Positions 1 through 14,503 of a stretch of 64,000 nucleotides of DNA are shown one piece after another. The number at the start of each line of letters is the position of its first letter. The stretch's first letter is position 1. A program made the position numbers and the translations under genes. Origin of the DNA: Pontixanthobacter aquaemixtae (GTDB lineage: Bacteria; Pseudomonadota; Alphaproteobacteria; Sphingomonadales; Sphingomonadaceae); assembly GCF_009827395.1 (NCBI RefSeq), contig NZ_WTYX01000002.1:186001-250000 (forward strand). The letters are read 5' to 3'. The notes beneath the pieces are model-generated. The model saw only the letters and a program-made list of their open reading frames with translations. It was not told the DNA's origin and did no database searches.

Positions 1-814
1 CCTGCGGTTCAATGTCGCGTTCGCGAAAGGCGTCGCAGCCAAGCGAGCCGAGCCGTTTGGACAGCTTGCCTTCCTTGCCAACCAAAAGGGCTTCATGCGC
101 GAAATGCGGGCACGCGCTCGCAATGGTGCAGTCGTCATCGTCAGCAGCCTGGAGCGCGCGGAACATCTGGACCTGCACCGCCGTGTTGGACACGTGGTCC
201 TCCCCGCGCAGCACGTCGGTGATGCCCATCTCGATATCGTCGACCGCGCTGGGCAGCATATAGAGCCATGAACCGTCTTCGCGCCGGACCACCGGATCGG
301 ACAGCATCGCGGGATCGAATTTCTGCGGCCCGCGCACGCCGTCGTTCCAGTCGATCATCTCCGCATGATCGAGTTTGAAGCGCCAGTGCGGGCGGATGCC
401 TTCTGCCTCTTTCGCGGCATGGTCCGCATCGGTCAGGTCCAGCCCGGCACGGTCATAGATCGGCGGCTTGCCGCGCCCGAGCAAGACCTTGCGCTTGAGA
501 TCGAGTTCCTGCGCGGTTTCATAGCAGCGATAGAGCCGCCCGGCTTCGACCAGCCGGTCAAATGCTGCCTCGTAATACGCCAGCCGCTGCGATTGCCGTT
601 CCTCTCCATCAGGGTGCAGACCCAACCACGCCAGATCCGCGCGAATCGCCTCGACATATTCCTCTTTGCTCCGCTCGGGATCGGTATCGTCGATCCGCAG
701 CATGAATTTGCCGCCATTCTTCTGCGCGACCATCCAATTGTGCAGCGCAGTGCGGATGTTGCCGACATGGAGGCGGCCCGTGGGAGACGGGGCGAAACGT
801 GTAATCGTGGTCAT
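1..814 (-). CDS. gltX: Glutamyl-tRNA synthetase, 5' part only (runs off the window)
   Basis: Class I aminoacyl-tRNA synthetase that charges tRNA with glutamate. The 271 visible codons begin at an ATG (814-812) and read through to the left edge, so the C-terminal anticodon-binding region is missing. The N-terminus carries the HIGH-type signature as [19 protein letters not shown]-type loop ([10 protein letters not shown]) lies just before the edge. The central [12 protein letters not shown] segment is the conserved tRNA/amino-acid site. The [12 protein letters not shown] stretch resembles one of the two GluRS paralogues common in alphaproteobacteria, so a second gltX elsewhere is likely (inference). 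It is divergent from the serine hydrolase gene, 81 bp away. No clear ribosome binding site precedes the ATG. Confidence 0.93.
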   Translation of the reverse strand, partial: MTTITRFAPSPTGRLHVGNIRTALHNWMVAQKNGGKFMLRIDDTDPERSKEEYVEAIRADLAWLGLHPDGEERQSQRLAYYEAAFDRLVEAGRLYRCYETAQELDLKRKVLLGRGKPPIYDRAGLDLTDADHAAKEAEGIRPHWRFKLDHAEMIDWNDGVRGPQKFDPAMLSDPVVRREDGSWLYMLPSAVDDIEMGITDVLRGEDHVSNTAVQVQMFRALQAADDDDCTIASACPHFAHEALLVGKEGKLSKRLGSLGCDAFRERDIEPQ

Positions 815-895
815 GCGCCAGCGGTTAGCCTGTGTGGGAACGGCGGACAAGCAACATACTTCCCAAACGGCTCTGCTGTGGTTAGCGTCCGGCCC

Positions 896-2029
896 ATGAT
901 GAATGACAGCACGCTCGCCAAAGCTATCGAAAAAGCCGGCCTTGCCGGTGCCTCCGCCATGATCGTCGACAAGGACGGCACCCGCTTCGAAGGCGCTTGG
1001 GGAAAAGCCAATGCCGCAACCGGCGCACCGATGAAGCTGGATACCATTTGCCAGATCGCGTCGATGACCAAGGCAGTGGTTTCGGTCGCGGCGATGCAAT
1101 TGGTCGAACAGGGCAAACTGACGCTCGATGGACCGATCAGCGATGTTCTGCCCGAACTTGCGGATGCGCAGGTTCTGGACGGTTTTGCCGATGACGGCAC
1201 ACCGCAATTGCGCGCGGCCAAACGGCCGATCACGCTACGTCACTTGCTGACCCATACCGCCGGCTTCGGCTATCATTTTGTCCAGATCGAGATCCTGAAA
1301 TATCTGCAGGCCACGGGAATGCCTGCCCCCGGATCGATGGGCAATTATACGCTGCCCTTGCTGTTCGATCCGGGCGAAAGGTGGGAATATGGGGTCGGCA
1401 CCGATTGGGTCGGATTTGCCGTTGCCGCCGCCAGCGGAATGACGCTTGGCGACTATTTACAGCACCATATCTTCGCGCCTCTGGGAATGACCGATTCCGC
1501 GTTCCGCCAGACCTTACCGGCAGATGCCGCCGCGGTGCATATACGCGGTCAGGATGGCGCTTTGGATGTGCTGCCGGTCAATCTTGGCGCAGGCGAGGTC
1601 CAAAGCGGCGGAGGCGGATTGTCGTCAACCGCGCCCGATTATGCGCGTTTCCTGCGGATGATTTTGCGCGAAGGCGAATTGGACGGACAACGGATTGTCA
1701 GCGCAGAGACCATCGCCGAAATGTCGCGCAACCAGATCGGCGATATAAGGGCCGGATACATGGGCACATCGATGCCCGAACTGGCGCAGCCTTTCGACAC
1801 ATTCCCCGATCAACATACCGGATGGGGATTGGGCTTCCTGATCAATCCGGACGCCATCGAAGGTCGCCGTTCTGCAAACAGCCTCGCCTGGGCGGGGATC
1901 TTCAATTCTTACTACTGGATCGATCCGAGCGAAGGCGTGGCGGGCGTGTTTGTCAGCCAGCTGTCGCCCTTTGGTGATCCGGGCGCGCTGGATTGTTTCG
2001 AGACATTGGAACGGATGGCCTACGCCTGA
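896..2029 (+). CDS. Serine hydrolase of the beta-lactamase/class C (EstB-like) family
   Basis: A 377-residue penicillin-binding-protein-like serine hydrolase, probably an esterase or peptidase. The catalytic SxxK is SMTK (S56, K59). Y165 in WEYGVG fits the second catalytic motif. The third motif appears as WAG near the C-terminus in place of KTG/HTG, as in EstB-type esterases rather than true beta-lactamases. The [11 protein letters not shown] segment is typical of the family. I see no signal peptide, which argues for a cytoplasmic enzyme. The open frame extends upstream to 365, but that part is antisense to gltX. The ATG at 896 (Met-Met-Asn-Asp) is the sensible start. The substrate cannot be told from sequence. 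Confidence 0.88.
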   Translation: MMNDSTLAKAIEKAGLAGASAMIVDKDGTRFEGAWGKANAATGAPMKLDTICQIASMTKAVVSVAAMQLVEQGKLTLDGPISDVLPELADAQVLDGFADDGTPQLRAAKRPITLRHLLTHTAGFGYHFVQIEILKYLQATGMPAPGSMGNYTLPLLFDPGERWEYGVGTDWVGFAVAAASGMTLGDYLQHHIFAPLGMTDSAFRQTLPADAAAVHIRGQDGALDVLPVNLGAGEVQSGGGGLSSTAPDYARFLRMILREGELDGQRIVSAETIAEMSRNQIGDIRAGYMGTSMPELAQPFDTFPDQHTGWGLGFLINPDAIEGRRSANSLAWAGIFNSYYWIDPSEGVAGVFVSQLSPFGDPGALDCFETLERMAYA

Positions 2030-2073
2030 ACACCGATCGCCAACAAGCTGTTCAAGAGCGTAGGCCGCAGCGA

Positions 2074-2532
2074 TCAGATCTCGTGATCTTCGATAATTGT
2101 GTATCCATGCGTAGAGCGTAACCAGACTCCATCGCGCTGACGCATTTGGTAGATGGCGTCATTGATCGCAGCTTGTTTCGTCTTTCCGACACCCAGCGTC
2201 CAGCGATTATAGTGGCCGCCACTGCCGTCTTTTGTGCGGCCGCTTTTGATCAACACCATGTGCCCGCCACCCGGATAGCGGTCTGAGCCCGAATCGTAGC
2301 AATAGGGCGTCGAATTGGGATACGTCTTTTTGTGATCGTCTTTGGCTGCGCGCAACGCAGTGGCGCCATCTACGTTCGGGCTTTTGCCCCAGCGAGCAAA
2401 ATATTCCACATCATAGCCGTTGCCGGCGCTGTTGGTGTCTCGCTCTATGCACACAGCAGCTGCACCGGCATAGGCTGGTGCTGAAAGCGACAACGCGCCC
2501 ACCACCGTAACTGCGAAGATCAATTTTTTCAT
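2074..2532 (-). CDS. Small secreted protein of unknown function, tandem paralogue A
   Basis: A 152-residue protein with a clear Sec signal peptide (MKKLIFAV..., cleavage likely after AYA). The start at 2532 is supported by an AAGAAGGGA ribosome binding site. The mature part has a conserved AGAAAVCIERD beginning, a KSPNVDGATALRAA segment and two further cysteines, giving possible disulfides. It matches the next gene upstream closely across its whole length, including length, the GKSPNVDG motif, an LIKSGR motif and the final EDHEI/EEHEI, so the two arose by tandem duplication. I do not recognise a characterised family. Both are probably periplasmic or extracellular. Confidence 0.8.
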   Translation of the reverse strand: MKKLIFAVTVVGALSLSAPAYAGAAAVCIERDTNSAGNGYDVEYFARWGKSPNVDGATALRAAKDDHKKTYPNSTPYCYDSGSDRYPGGGHMVLIKSGRTKDGSGGHYNRWTLGVGKTKQAAINDAIYQMRQRDGVWLRSTHGYTIIEDHEI

Positions 2533-2647
2533 GCAAACGTCCCTTCTTTGCGCGTTCAAAATTAAGTTGGTCGCTGCAGATAGACAAGTTGCTGGTCTGC
2601 ACCGCGACTAAACGCAAGCCAATCGCGCAGAACGCTTGCGGCTAAAT

Positions 2648-2680
2648 GGCCCGCCGGACGGGTCGAATGCCCGGCGGGCC
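2648..2680 (-). terminator. GC-rich stem-loop between the two paralogues
   Basis: A 10-bp perfect inverted repeat (GGCCCGCCGG at 2648-2657 with its complement at 2671-2680) lies just past the stop codon of the upstream paralogue on the minus strand. Only a short T run follows, so termination efficiency is uncertain. Confidence 0.5.
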
Positions 2681-2700
2681 TCCAGTCGGTTCAGGGCCGC

Positions 2701-3159
2701 CTAGATTTCGTGTTCCTCGGCCATTTCGTAACCATGGGTGCGCTCGTTCCAGTTCGGATCACGGCGGCTGAGCTGCTTCTTCGCATGGATGATTGCCTGC
2801 GTCCGGTCGATTCCGAAACCGAATGCCCATTTGTTCATATGCGCACCGTTAACATCCTTCACCCGGCCCGATTTGATCAGGACGAAGAACCCGCCATCCT
2901 TGAATTTTTCGGTACCCGTATGTTCGCAATGGGCCGTGCCGTTGGGATAGCTGTTTTTGTGGTCACGCTGCGCGGCCCGCAATGCGGTAAATCCGTCCAC
3001 ATTGGGACTTTTCCCGTGCCGCGTGAAATATTCTGAATCATAGGTGTTGCCCGCGACGTTCTTTTCGCGCTGGATACAGACGGCGGCGGCACCGGCATGG
3101 GCCTGCGTCGAAACTATCATAGCTGCGAGAGTTGCGGAGAATGTCAGTAGTTTTTTCAT
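2701..3159 (-). CDS. Small secreted protein of unknown function, tandem paralogue B
   Basis: A 152-residue paralogue of the neighbouring gene, same strand. The longer frame to 3360 is not needed: the ATG at 3159 opens a signal peptide (MKKLLTFSATLAAMIVS..., cleavage after AHA). The mature chain starts AGAAAVCIQREKNVAGNTYDSEYF, then GKSPNVDGFTALRAAQRDHK, LIKSGR and a C-terminal HGYEMAEEHEI. Conserved residues between the copies include the first cysteine and most glycines and aromatics, which suggests a shared fold rather than simple low-complexity similarity. Function is unknown. The identical length of the two proteins points to a fairly recent or strongly constrained duplication. Confidence 0.8.
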   Translation of the reverse strand: MKKLLTFSATLAAMIVSTQAHAGAAAVCIQREKNVAGNTYDSEYFTRHGKSPNVDGFTALRAAQRDHKNSYPNGTAHCEHTGTEKFKDGGFFVLIKSGRVKDVNGAHMNKWAFGFGIDRTQAIIHAKKQLSRRDPNWNERTHGYEMAEEHEI

Positions 3160-3562
3160 AATTCGTTCCCTGAAACGAGTGTTGCGTGGGACCCCCTCTA
3201 GATCCGGAGACCGGTTTGGCGCGTTTTGCATCCCGGGTATGTGATCTGCGTCACGGCTTGGAGAAATATCTGCTTGCTGCATGGCAACGCGGCGCCAAGT
3301 GACGCACAAGCCGCAATCGCATTTTCGACTTTCATCGATCTCAGATAGTCCCCATCGCATATGTTGCAGGCCCGCTGCAGAACGCTTCAGGCCCCAAACC
3401 TCACAAGGTGGAACCTGTTTTTTGCGAACATCCGCAATATTTACGTGATGTTGCTGCGACTCGCAAAAAACCTGCGTGAATCAATCGGCTAGGTCAAGTG
3501 ACCAGCCTGAGATTTTACAAGTACCAAATGGCGAACATGATCAACGTTGCCTGCCGGCAATC
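3160..3562. other. Intergenic region with one long-loop inverted repeat
   Basis: About 400 bp without a convincing gene. Frames in it are short and antisense to neighbours. An 11-bp inverted repeat (GTTTTTTGCGA at 3417-3427 and its complement at 3461-3471) encloses a 33-base loop upstream of the minus-strand secreted-protein gene. It could be a regulatory site or the base of a transcribed hairpin. I see nothing else. Confidence 0.4.
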
Positions 3563-4282
3563 CTATTTCGGACTGACCACGAAGCTGTGTTTGATATAGA
3601 GGAACACTTCGGTCTCGCTCGCCTGCTGCCAGAACAGCTCGGAATCGAGGCCGCGTATCTCAACCCCGTAATCGGAACCGAACAGCGAGGCATAGCGGCG
3701 CGATTCGGTGGCGACTGACCGGACGACATCGATCCGGTATTGATCCGGATCATCAATCGCCAAGCTGATCGATCCGGTCTGGATGAAAGAGCGGCCGGTG
3801 ACGGGTATACTTTTGGCAAAGGTCTCTATCCGTTCATTGGCCAAGCTGGCCCGCGCATCATCGCCCGCAACTGGCAGCCGTGCATAGATCGTAACCTGGC
3901 TGGTGTCGGGCCTTCCCCCCGAACGAACGGTCAGTTTTTCCATATTGTCGACGGTCAGTTTGCGCAGACCGTAATCGCCCGCGATCAGGGAAATGCCCTC
4001 GCGGCCGGCCTGTTCGATGGTCGCGCGGAGCATCGAAAACAATTCGTCGCGGCGCAGATCGGCCCCGCGCGAATCCGAATTTACATAGATCGGCTTGACG
4101 AAATAATCCGCCTTGCGGGTGAAGCCGATCGCCGATTGGCTGTCATCATAATATTGGAAATTGCTCGACCGGTCGGAACGCGATCCCGTTACCACTACGA
4201 CATTTTCGTCCTGCGCGAATGCGGGCATCGGCAGGGCCATAGCAATCGCGGCGCCGCCCAAAAGGAATTTGGCAAATTTCAT
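3563..4282 (-). CDS. Periplasmic protein of unknown function with TonB-box-like N-terminus
   Basis: A 239-residue protein. The start at 4282 is fixed by a strong AAGGAGGG ribosome binding site 5 bases upstream, and a signal peptide ends near AFAQ. The mature chain opens DENVVVVTGSRSDR, which resembles the EIVVTGSR plug/TonB-box region of sphingomonad TonB-dependent receptors. However, no beta-barrel follows; the rest is about 200 residues of mixed alpha/beta sequence (KPIYVNSDSRGADLRRDEL, later FLYIKHSFVV). A SIMPL-like (DUF541) relation is possible but not demonstrated. It lies downstream of the rpoC terminator, on the same strand but probably transcribed separately. Confidence 0.72.
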   Translation of the reverse strand: MKFAKFLLGGAAIAMALPMPAFAQDENVVVVTGSRSDRSSNFQYYDDSQSAIGFTRKADYFVKPIYVNSDSRGADLRRDELFSMLRATIEQAGREGISLIAGDYGLRKLTVDNMEKLTVRSGGRPDTSQVTIYARLPVAGDDARASLANERIETFAKSIPVTGRSFIQTGSISLAIDDPDQYRIDVVRSVATESRRYASLFGSDYGVEIRGLDSELFWQQASETEVFLYIKHSFVVSPK

Positions 4283-4341
4283 AAGTCCCTCCTTGATTTC
4301 CAAAGTGGGACAAGTCTGTCGCTGCCACCGCGCACTGGCAA

Positions 4342-4375
4342 GAAAAAACCCCGCCGGAGGGATGCTCCGGCGGGG
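4342..4375 (-). terminator. Rho-independent terminator of the rpoBC operon
   Basis: On the minus strand an 11-bp perfect stem (CCCCGCCGGAG with a 5-base loop) is followed by six T residues. It begins about 24 bases after the rpoC stop codon. Confidence 0.9.
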
Positions 4376-4398
4376 TCAATTCTGTTTCGCGGCAGAGC

Positions 4399-7300
4399 TT
4401 ATTCGGCTTCTGGCGCTTCCGGATTTGCAGCGGCCATGGCAGCAGCCATCGCGGCTTCGTCCATCGGCGCATCCACCGGAGCATCGGTTTCCTCTTCGCT
4501 GTCGGATTCAGCCGCAAGTTTTTCCTGCTGCTTCTTCCACGCGGCGCGCAGAGCGGCATCGCGGCTGGAAGCGGTCACGCGCATCCGGTTCATGCCCGCG
4601 CCGGTACCGGCGGGGATGAGACGGCCCACGATCACGTTTTCCTTCAGACCGATCAGCGTGTCTTTCTTCCCTTCAACCGCCGCCTGCGTCAGCACGCGGG
4701 TGGTTTCCTGGAACGACGCCGCCGAAATGAACGAGCGTGTCTGCAGCGAGGCTTTGGTGATCCCCAGCAGGATCGGCTTGCCTTCGGCCTTCTCCTGCTT
4801 CTTGGTCAGCTTCGCATTGATTTCGTCCATTTCTGCACGGTCAACCTGTTCGCCAACCAGCAGAGTGGTGTCACCGCCATAGGTGATCTCAACTTTTTGC
4901 AGCATCTGGCGAACAATCGTTTCGATGTGCTTATCGTTGATTTTCACGCCTTGCAGTCGGTACACTTCCTGAATCTCGTCAACGAGATATTCGGCCAGCG
5001 GCTCGACACCCAGAACATCAAGGATGTCATGCGGGTTCGGGCTGCCCGAAATCAGGGTGTCACCCTTCTTCACGTGGTCGCCTTCCTGAACGTCGAGGAC
5101 TTTCGTCTTCGCGATCAGATATTCGACGCGATCCTGATTCTCCGCCTCTGCGTCCGGAACAATCGCGATCTTGCGCTTGGCTTTATATTCGCGGACGAAT
5201 TCGATTTTACCCGAAATCTTGGCGATGATCGCATTGTCTTTGGGCACGCGGGCTTCGAACAGTTCGGCAACACGCGGCAGACCGCCGGTGATGTCGCGCG
5301 TTTTCGAGGCTTCGCGCGATGCACGGGCAAGAATGTCACCCGCCTGCACTTCCTGACCGTCATCGACCGAAAGCGATGTGCCCGGTGCCAGCATATAACG
5401 CTGTGCTTCGGTTTCATCGTCTTCGAGCGATTGGCCTTCGCCAAGCAGCGTCAGACGCGGGCGAAGATCTTCCTTCTTCTTCCGGCCGGTCGCACGGTTT
5501 TCGGTGACAACACGCTGGGCAATGCCGGTTGCGTCATCGACACGTTCTTCCATGGTCGTACCATCGACGAGGTCCTGGAACTTAACCGTACCCGACGTTT
5601 CGGTGATAATCGGCAGAGTGAACGGATCCCATTCTGCCAGACGGTCGCCTTCCTTGATCTTCGCGCCATCCTTGTTGAGCAGCACCGTACCGTAAGGAAC
5701 CTTGTGCATCTCACGCTCGCGGCCTTCGGAGTCGATCACCACGATTTCGCCAGAACGCGCGAGCGAGAGCATGCGGCCCTGCTTGTCGGTAATGGTCGGC
5801 ATATCGCGATATTCGACTTTACCGTCAGAGATCGCTTCGAGATGGCTGGTTTCGTTAACCTGCGCCGCACCGCCGATGTGGAATGTCCGCATCGTCAGCT
5901 GCGTGCCCGGCTCACCGATCGACTGCGCGGCGATAACGCCGACAGCTTCACCGATATTCACCGGAGTGCCGCGGGCAAGGTCACGGCCATAACATTTGGC
6001 GCAAACGCCCTGTTCGGCTTCGCAAACCAGCGGCGAACGGATCTTGGCAGACTGGACTTCAGCAGCCTCGATTTCCTTGACCATCGCTTCGTCGAGCAGA
6101 GTGCCCTCTTTCACGATCACTTCGTCGGTTTTCGCATTGACGAGGTCTTCGGCAGTGGTCCGGCCCAGAATACGCTCACCGAGCGAGGCGATAACGCTAC
6201 CGCCCTGGACGATGGCGCGCATTTCCAGCGCGTTCGAGGTCTTACAATCTTCCTCAACGATGACGCAGTCTTGCGACACGTCGACCAGACGGCGAGTCAA
6301 ATAACCCGAGTTCGCCGTTTTGAGCGCCGTATCCGCGAGACCTTTGCGGGCACCGTGGGTCGAGTTGAAGTATTCAAGAACGGTCAGGCCTTCTTTGAAG
6401 TTCGAGATGATCGGTGTTTCGATAATCTCGCCCGACGGCTTGGCCATCAGACCGCGCATACCCGCGAGCTGCTTCATCTGCGCTGGCGAGCCACGCGCAC
6501 CGGAGTGAGCCATCATGTAGATCGAGTTAATGTCAGCCTGGCGACCATCCTTGTCGATCGGCTGCGCCTTAATCTCGTCCATCATCGCGTCAGCAACGGT
6601 GTCACCGCAACGCGACCATGCGTCGATGACTTTGTTGTACTTCTCTTGCTGGGTGATCAGACCGTCCTGATATTGCTGTTCATAGTCAGCAACCAGAGCT
6701 TTCGCTTCTTCGATCATGCCGTCCTTGCTGTCCGGAATGATCATATCGTCCTTACCGAAGGAGATACCGGCCTTGAACGCGTGGCGGAAACCGAGCGACA
6801 TGATCGCGTCGGCAAACAGCACGGTGTCTTTCTGGCCGGTGTGGCGATAGACTTGGTCGATCACGTCGCCGATTTCCTTCTTGGTCAGAAGGCGGTTGAT
6901 GATGTCGAAAGGAACCTTGTGGTTCTTCGGCAGACATTCACCAATCAGCATGCGGCCCGGCGTCGTGATGAAACGCTGCTGGACAATCTTGCCGTCTTCA
7001 TCGGCCTGCGGAACGCGGGCAATGATGCGCGAGTGATAGGTCACCGCGCCCACTTCAAGCGCCTGGTGCACTTCGGCCATATCGGCAAAGCGCGGCAGCT
7101 TCTCGATCTTCTCTCCGTTCTCTTCGACGAATTCAGGCGTTTTCTCCTGACGGTCCATCGAAAGGTAATAGAGACCCAGCACCATATCCTGCGAAGGAAC
7201 GATGATCGGCTTACCATTGGCGGGTGAGAGGATGTTGTTGGTCGACATCATCAGCACGCGTGCTTCGAGCTGGGCTTCCAGCGAAAGCGGCACGTGAACG

Positions 7301-8703
7301 GCCATTTGGTCACCGTCAAAGTCGGCGTTAAATGCCGAGCAGACCAGCGGGTGAAGCTGGATCGCCTTACCTTCGATCAGAACCGGTTCGAACGCCTGGA
7401 TACCCAGACGGTGGAGCGTCGGCGCGCGGTTGAGCATGACAGGGTGTTCGCGGATAACCTCGTCGAGGATATCCCACACTTCCTTGCGCTCTTTCTCGAC
7501 CCATTTCTTCGCCTGCTTCAGAGTCATCGACAGACCCTTCGCATCGAGACGGGCATAGATGAACGGCTTGAACAGCTCGAGCGCCATCTTCTTCGGCAGA
7601 CCGCATTGGTGCAGTTTGAGCTCAGGACCGGTCACGATGACCGAGCGGCCCGAATAGTCGACGCGCTTACCCAGAAGGTTCTGGCGGAAGCGGCCCTGCT
7701 TGCCTTTGAGCATGTCGGACAGCGATTTCAGCGGACGCTTGTTGGCGCCGGTGATCACGCGGCCACGGCGGCCATTGTCGAACAATGCGTCAACCGCTTC
7801 TTGCAGCATGCGCTTCTCGTTGCGCACGATGATGTCCGGCGCGCGCAGTTCGATCAGACGCTTCAAACGGTTGTTGCGGTTGATCACGCGGCGATAGAGA
7901 TCGTTCAGATCCGAGGTCGCGAAACGGCCACCATCGAGCGGCACCAGCGGGCGCAGTTCGGGCGGAATAACCGGCACGACTTCGAGGATCATCCATTCCG
8001 GACGGTTGCCCGAATCGATGAAGCTTTCGACGACTTTCAGACGCTTGATGATCTTGGCTGGCTTAAGCTTGGACTTGGTGGTCCGCAGCTCTTCCATCAG
8101 ATCGTCACGCTCTTGCTCAAGATCGAGATCCATGAGCATGAACTTGACCGCTTCCGCGCCGATACCGGCAGAGAAAGCGTCTTCGCCATATTCGTCTTGC
8201 GCTTCGAGAAGCTCGTCCTCGGTCAGCAGCTGGAATTTCTCCAGCGGGGTCAGGCCCGGCTCGGTGACGATGTAGCTTTCGAAATACAGCACACGCTCAA
8301 GCTGTTTGAGCTGCATGTCCAGAAGCAAACCGATGCGCGATGGCAACGATTTGAGGAACCAGATATGCGCAACCGGTGCGGCCAGTTCGATATGGCCCAT
8401 CCGCTCGCGGCGGACTTTGGTCACGGTTACTTCAACGCCGCACTTCTCGCAGACGACGCCCTTGTACTTCATGCGCTTGTACTTGCCGCACAGGCACTCG
8501 TAATCCTTCACAGGACCGAAGATGCGCGCGCAGAACAAGCCGTCACGCTCTGGCTTGAAGGTGCGGTAATTGATCGTTTCCGGCTTCTTGATTTCGCCGA
8601 AAGACCAGCTGCGGATACGCTCTGGCGAGGCCAGACCGATCTGGATCTGGTCGAAGGTTTCCGGCTTAGCCAGCTGGTTGGTGAATTTGGTTAGGTCATT
8701 CAT
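4399..8703 (-). CDS. rpoC: DNA-directed RNA polymerase subunit beta'
   Basis: The 1434-residue catalytic clamp subunit of RNA polymerase. The N-terminal zinc-binding site has cysteines 70, 72, 85 and 88 (CLCGK...VCEKC). The absolutely conserved [12 protein letters not shown] loop, which holds the three Mg-binding aspartates, is near residue 460. The second cysteine cluster ([15 protein letters not shown]) and the [25 protein letters not shown] bridge-helix region are intact. The C-terminal tail is acidic and Ala-rich ([21 protein letters not shown]). Length matches alphaproteobacterial RpoC. It follows rpoB after 54 bp on the same strand and ends at a strong terminator, so the two form an operon. 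Confidence 0.98.
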   Translation of the reverse strand: MNDLTKFTNQLAKPETFDQIQIGLASPERIRSWSFGEIKKPETINYRTFKPERDGLFCARIFGPVKDYECLCGKYKRMKYKGVVCEKCGVEVTVTKVRRERMGHIELAAPVAHIWFLKSLPSRIGLLLDMQLKQLERVLYFESYIVTEPGLTPLEKFQLLTEDELLEAQDEYGEDAFSAGIGAEAVKFMLMDLDLEQERDDLMEELRTTKSKLKPAKIIKRLKVVESFIDSGNRPEWMILEVVPVIPPELRPLVPLDGGRFATSDLNDLYRRVINRNNRLKRLIELRAPDIIVRNEKRMLQEAVDALFDNGRRGRVITGANKRPLKSLSDMLKGKQGRFRQNLLGKRVDYSGRSVIVTGPELKLHQCGLPKKMALELFKPFIYARLDAKGLSMTLKQAKKWVEKERKEVWDILDEVIREHPVMLNRAPTLHRLGIQAFEPVLIEGKAIQLHPLVCSAFNADFDGDQMAVHVPLSLEAQLEARVLMMSTNNILSPANGKPIIVPSQDMVLGLYYLSMDRQEKTPEFVEENGEKIEKLPRFADMAEVHQALEVGAVTYHSRIIARVPQADEDGKIVQQRFITTPGRMLIGECLPKNHKVPFDIINRLLTKKEIGDVIDQVYRHTGQKDTVLFADAIMSLGFRHAFKAGISFGKDDMIIPDSKDGMIEEAKALVADYEQQYQDGLITQQEKYNKVIDAWSRCGDTVADAMMDEIKAQPIDKDGRQADINSIYMMAHSGARGSPAQMKQLAGMRGLMAKPSGEIIETPIISNFKEGLTVLEYFNSTHGARKGLADTALKTANSGYLTRRLVDVSQDCVIVEEDCKTSNALEMRAIVQGGSVIASLGERILGRTTAEDLVNAKTDEVIVKEGTLLDEAMVKEIEAAEVQSAKIRSPLVCEAEQGVCAKCYGRDLARGTPVNIGEAVGVIAAQSIGEPGTQLTMRTFHIGGAAQVNETSHLEAISDGKVEYRDMPTITDKQGRMLSLARSGEIVVIDSEGREREMHKVPYGTVLLNKDGAKIKEGDRLAEWDPFTLPIITETSGTVKFQDLVDGTTMEERVDDATGIAQRVVTENRATGRKKKEDLRPRLTLLGEGQSLEDDETEAQRYMLAPGTSLSVDDGQEVQAGDILARASREASKTRDITGGLPRVAELFEARVPKDNAIIAKISGKIEFVREYKAKRKIAIVPDAEAENQDRVEYLIAKTKVLDVQEGDHVKKGDTLISGSPNPHDILDVLGVEPLAEYLVDEIQEVYRLQGVKINDKHIETIVRQMLQKVEITYGGDTTLLVGEQVDRAEMDEINAKLTKKQEKAEGKPILLGITKASLQTRSFISAASFQETTRVLTQAAVEGKKDTLIGLKENVIVGRLIPAGTGAGMNRMRVTASSRDAALRAAWKKQQEKLAAESDSEEETDAPVDAPMDEAAMAAAMAAANPEAPEAE

Positions 8704-8757
8704 AATCTAGCTCCGTTTCCCTCGCTCGGGAGGGTCAGGGTCAATCCTTCGGTCGGC

Positions 8758-12960
<4,203 letters not shown>

Positions 12961-13204
12961 GGAGGGTTTTGCCTCTTCATATTGCGCCGGCCCTTACGCG
13001 TGAGCCAGCATCATCAATGTGTCTGCGCGGGAACACGTCCAAAGCCCGAGGCATGAGGCCAAACGCAAAAAAGGCCACAGCAAATGCCACCCGATCCGGG
13101 TGCTGCTGCAGCTTCAAAAGCGTCGCGGGCTATGGAAAGCCACTTCCGTTCCTGGACATGCCACCGCGCAATGGCATCTCTCGCTCGAAGTGGCGGTTGA
13201 CGGC

Positions 13205-13233
13205 CATATAAGAACGCCGTCCGCGCGTGTCAA
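13205..13233 (-). promoter_or_regulatory. Strong sigma-70-type promoter for rpoBC
   Basis: Read on the minus strand there is a perfect TTGACA (13233-13228), a 17-base spacer and TATATG (13210-13205). It is about 245 bases upstream of the rpoB start. The leader between holds no convincing ORF. Confidence 0.8.
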
Positions 13234-13337
13234 ACAAGTTCGCGAGTGGCCAGCGGCGAACCGGTTGTCCGAGCGATTGACCCGTCCCGCCATAGGCGAT
13301 AGCGCGCGTTGTCTTACAAGGGGGAGAAACACGGAAA

Positions 13338-14369
13338 ATGGCGCAATCGGGCAAGTCTATCTTCGACGCACCGGCCGACTTTCTCGGCATGGCAATGTCG
13401 CTGAAGGAAAGCGGGGCCGCTGACCAAGCGGTCAAGATGGCAAAGGCCGCACTGGCCGAGCGCCCCGACGATCCCGAATTGCGCGCCGTTGCGCGGGCGA
13501 TCCTGTCCGATGGCGTGCACACCTATCATCAGGTCATGCTGGCCGATATCCCGCGCAATGTTGCCTATCGCCGCGCGATTGACCGGTTTGCCAAAGGCAA
13601 GACCATCCTGGATATCGGCACCGGCACCGGATTGCTGGCGATGATGGCGGTGCGCGCCGGGGCTAAGCACGTCTATGCGGTGGACCGCAATGCGACCAAA
13701 GCCGATCTGGCGCGCGATATCATCTCCGCCAACGGCATGTCGGACAAGATCACCGTGATCACCAAAATGTCGCTCGATCTGGACCGCGAGGCGGATCTGG
13801 GGGGCGGTGTCGACATGGTCATTTCAGAACTGTTCTCTGCCAATGTCGTGGGCGAAACACTGATGCAGGCGCTGGCTCACGCGGCGGAAGAATTGACCAA
13901 TCCGGGCGCGACCTTTGTCCCCGAACGATGCGCGATCATGGGCGCGCTGGCCGAATGCAAGGCGCGCCCCGAAGTGACCGATGTCGAAGGGTTTGATCTT
14001 TCGCTGCTCAACGAACGGCTGAAGAAAGACACGATGGTCAGCGTGCCGCGCGGCGACAAGTTCCAGCGCGGACCGGCACAATCGCTGTATGATTGCGTGT
14101 TCGAACCGGACAAGCCCGCGCCTGTGAAGGACAAGGCATTCACCCAGCTTGTTTCCGATGGCGGCACAGTAAACGGGGTGATGCAATGGCTGCGGATCCA
14201 CTTTGCCGACGACATCATCTACGAAAACCCCCCGGGCGGCGACCCGCTCTGCCATTGGGGTATCCGTTTCGAGCCTTTCGACGAACCACGCGAAACCAGC
14301 CAAGGCGATCGGATCAATGTCGGATGTATGCAGGCCAATGGAGAGCTGGTGATCTGGGAGGATAGCTAG
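13338..14369 (+). CDS. PRMT-like SAM-dependent methyltransferase with N-terminal TPR-like segment
   Basis: A 343-residue class I methyltransferase resembling protein arginine methyltransferases, notably the PRMT7/PRMT9 group. Residues 10-57 are a TPR-like helical pair (SGAADQAVKMAKAALAERPDDPEL). Motif I is ILDIGTGTGLLAMM (90-103), followed by YAVDRN. The double-E loop is SELFSANVVGE, with E164 and E173 nine residues apart as in PRMT1 and PRMT5. A CHWGIRF segment (305-311) stands where PRMTs have the THW loop. An ATG preceded by AAGGGGGAG supports the start. It is transcribed divergently from rpoB. The substrate is unknown; arginine methylation is inferred from motifs, and a small-molecule or other protein substrate is possible. 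Confidence 0.8.
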   Translation: MAQSGKSIFDAPADFLGMAMSLKESGAADQAVKMAKAALAERPDDPELRAVARAILSDGVHTYHQVMLADIPRNVAYRRAIDRFAKGKTILDIGTGTGLLAMMAVRAGAKHVYAVDRNATKADLARDIISANGMSDKITVITKMSLDLDREADLGGGVDMVISELFSANVVGETLMQALAHAAEELTNPGATFVPERCAIMGALAECKARPEVTDVEGFDLSLLNERLKKDTMVSVPRGDKFQRGPAQSLYDCVFEPDKPAPVKDKAFTQLVSDGGTVNGVMQWLRIHFADDIIYENPPGGDPLCHWGIRFEPFDEPRETSQGDRINVGCMQANGELVIWEDS

Positions 14370-14421
14370 CCGCAAAGCCTGCACTCGCCCTCGGCACATA
14401 ACGAAAAACGATGCGGCACAT

Positions 14422-14479
14422 ATCGTTTTTCAATATTATTGATTGACAGTAAATCGAATCATCCTTATTGATTTTCGAT
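14422..14479 (+). promoter_or_regulatory. Promoter and inverted operator pair of the peptide/DUF2975/XRE cassette
   Basis: Two 14-base elements of the form ATCG-N5-CAATA face each other at 14422-14435 (forward) and 14466-14479 (reverse). They flank a perfect TTGACA at 14443-14448, and a weak -10 candidate (TATTGA) overlaps the second element. Binding by the downstream XRE regulator is inferred. Confidence 0.5.
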
Positions 14480-14503
14480 ATCAACCATATTGGAGATCAA
14501 CAA

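Noticed and set aside
365-895. Extension of the serine hydrolase frame upstream of 896
   Set aside because: This stretch is the reverse of gltX, whose protein motifs are clear.
3476-3718. 80-codon frame in the spacer before the TonB-box-like protein gene
   Set aside because: No ribosome binding site, no similarity, and it overlaps the end of the opposite gene.
4897-7227. 776-residue frame antisense to rpoC
   Set aside because: It is the mirror of a strongly conserved gene; its sequence shows no family motif and reflects the codon bias of rpoC.
7294-8694. 466-residue frame antisense to rpoC
   Set aside because: Coding shadow of the rpoC N-terminal half with no independent start signal.
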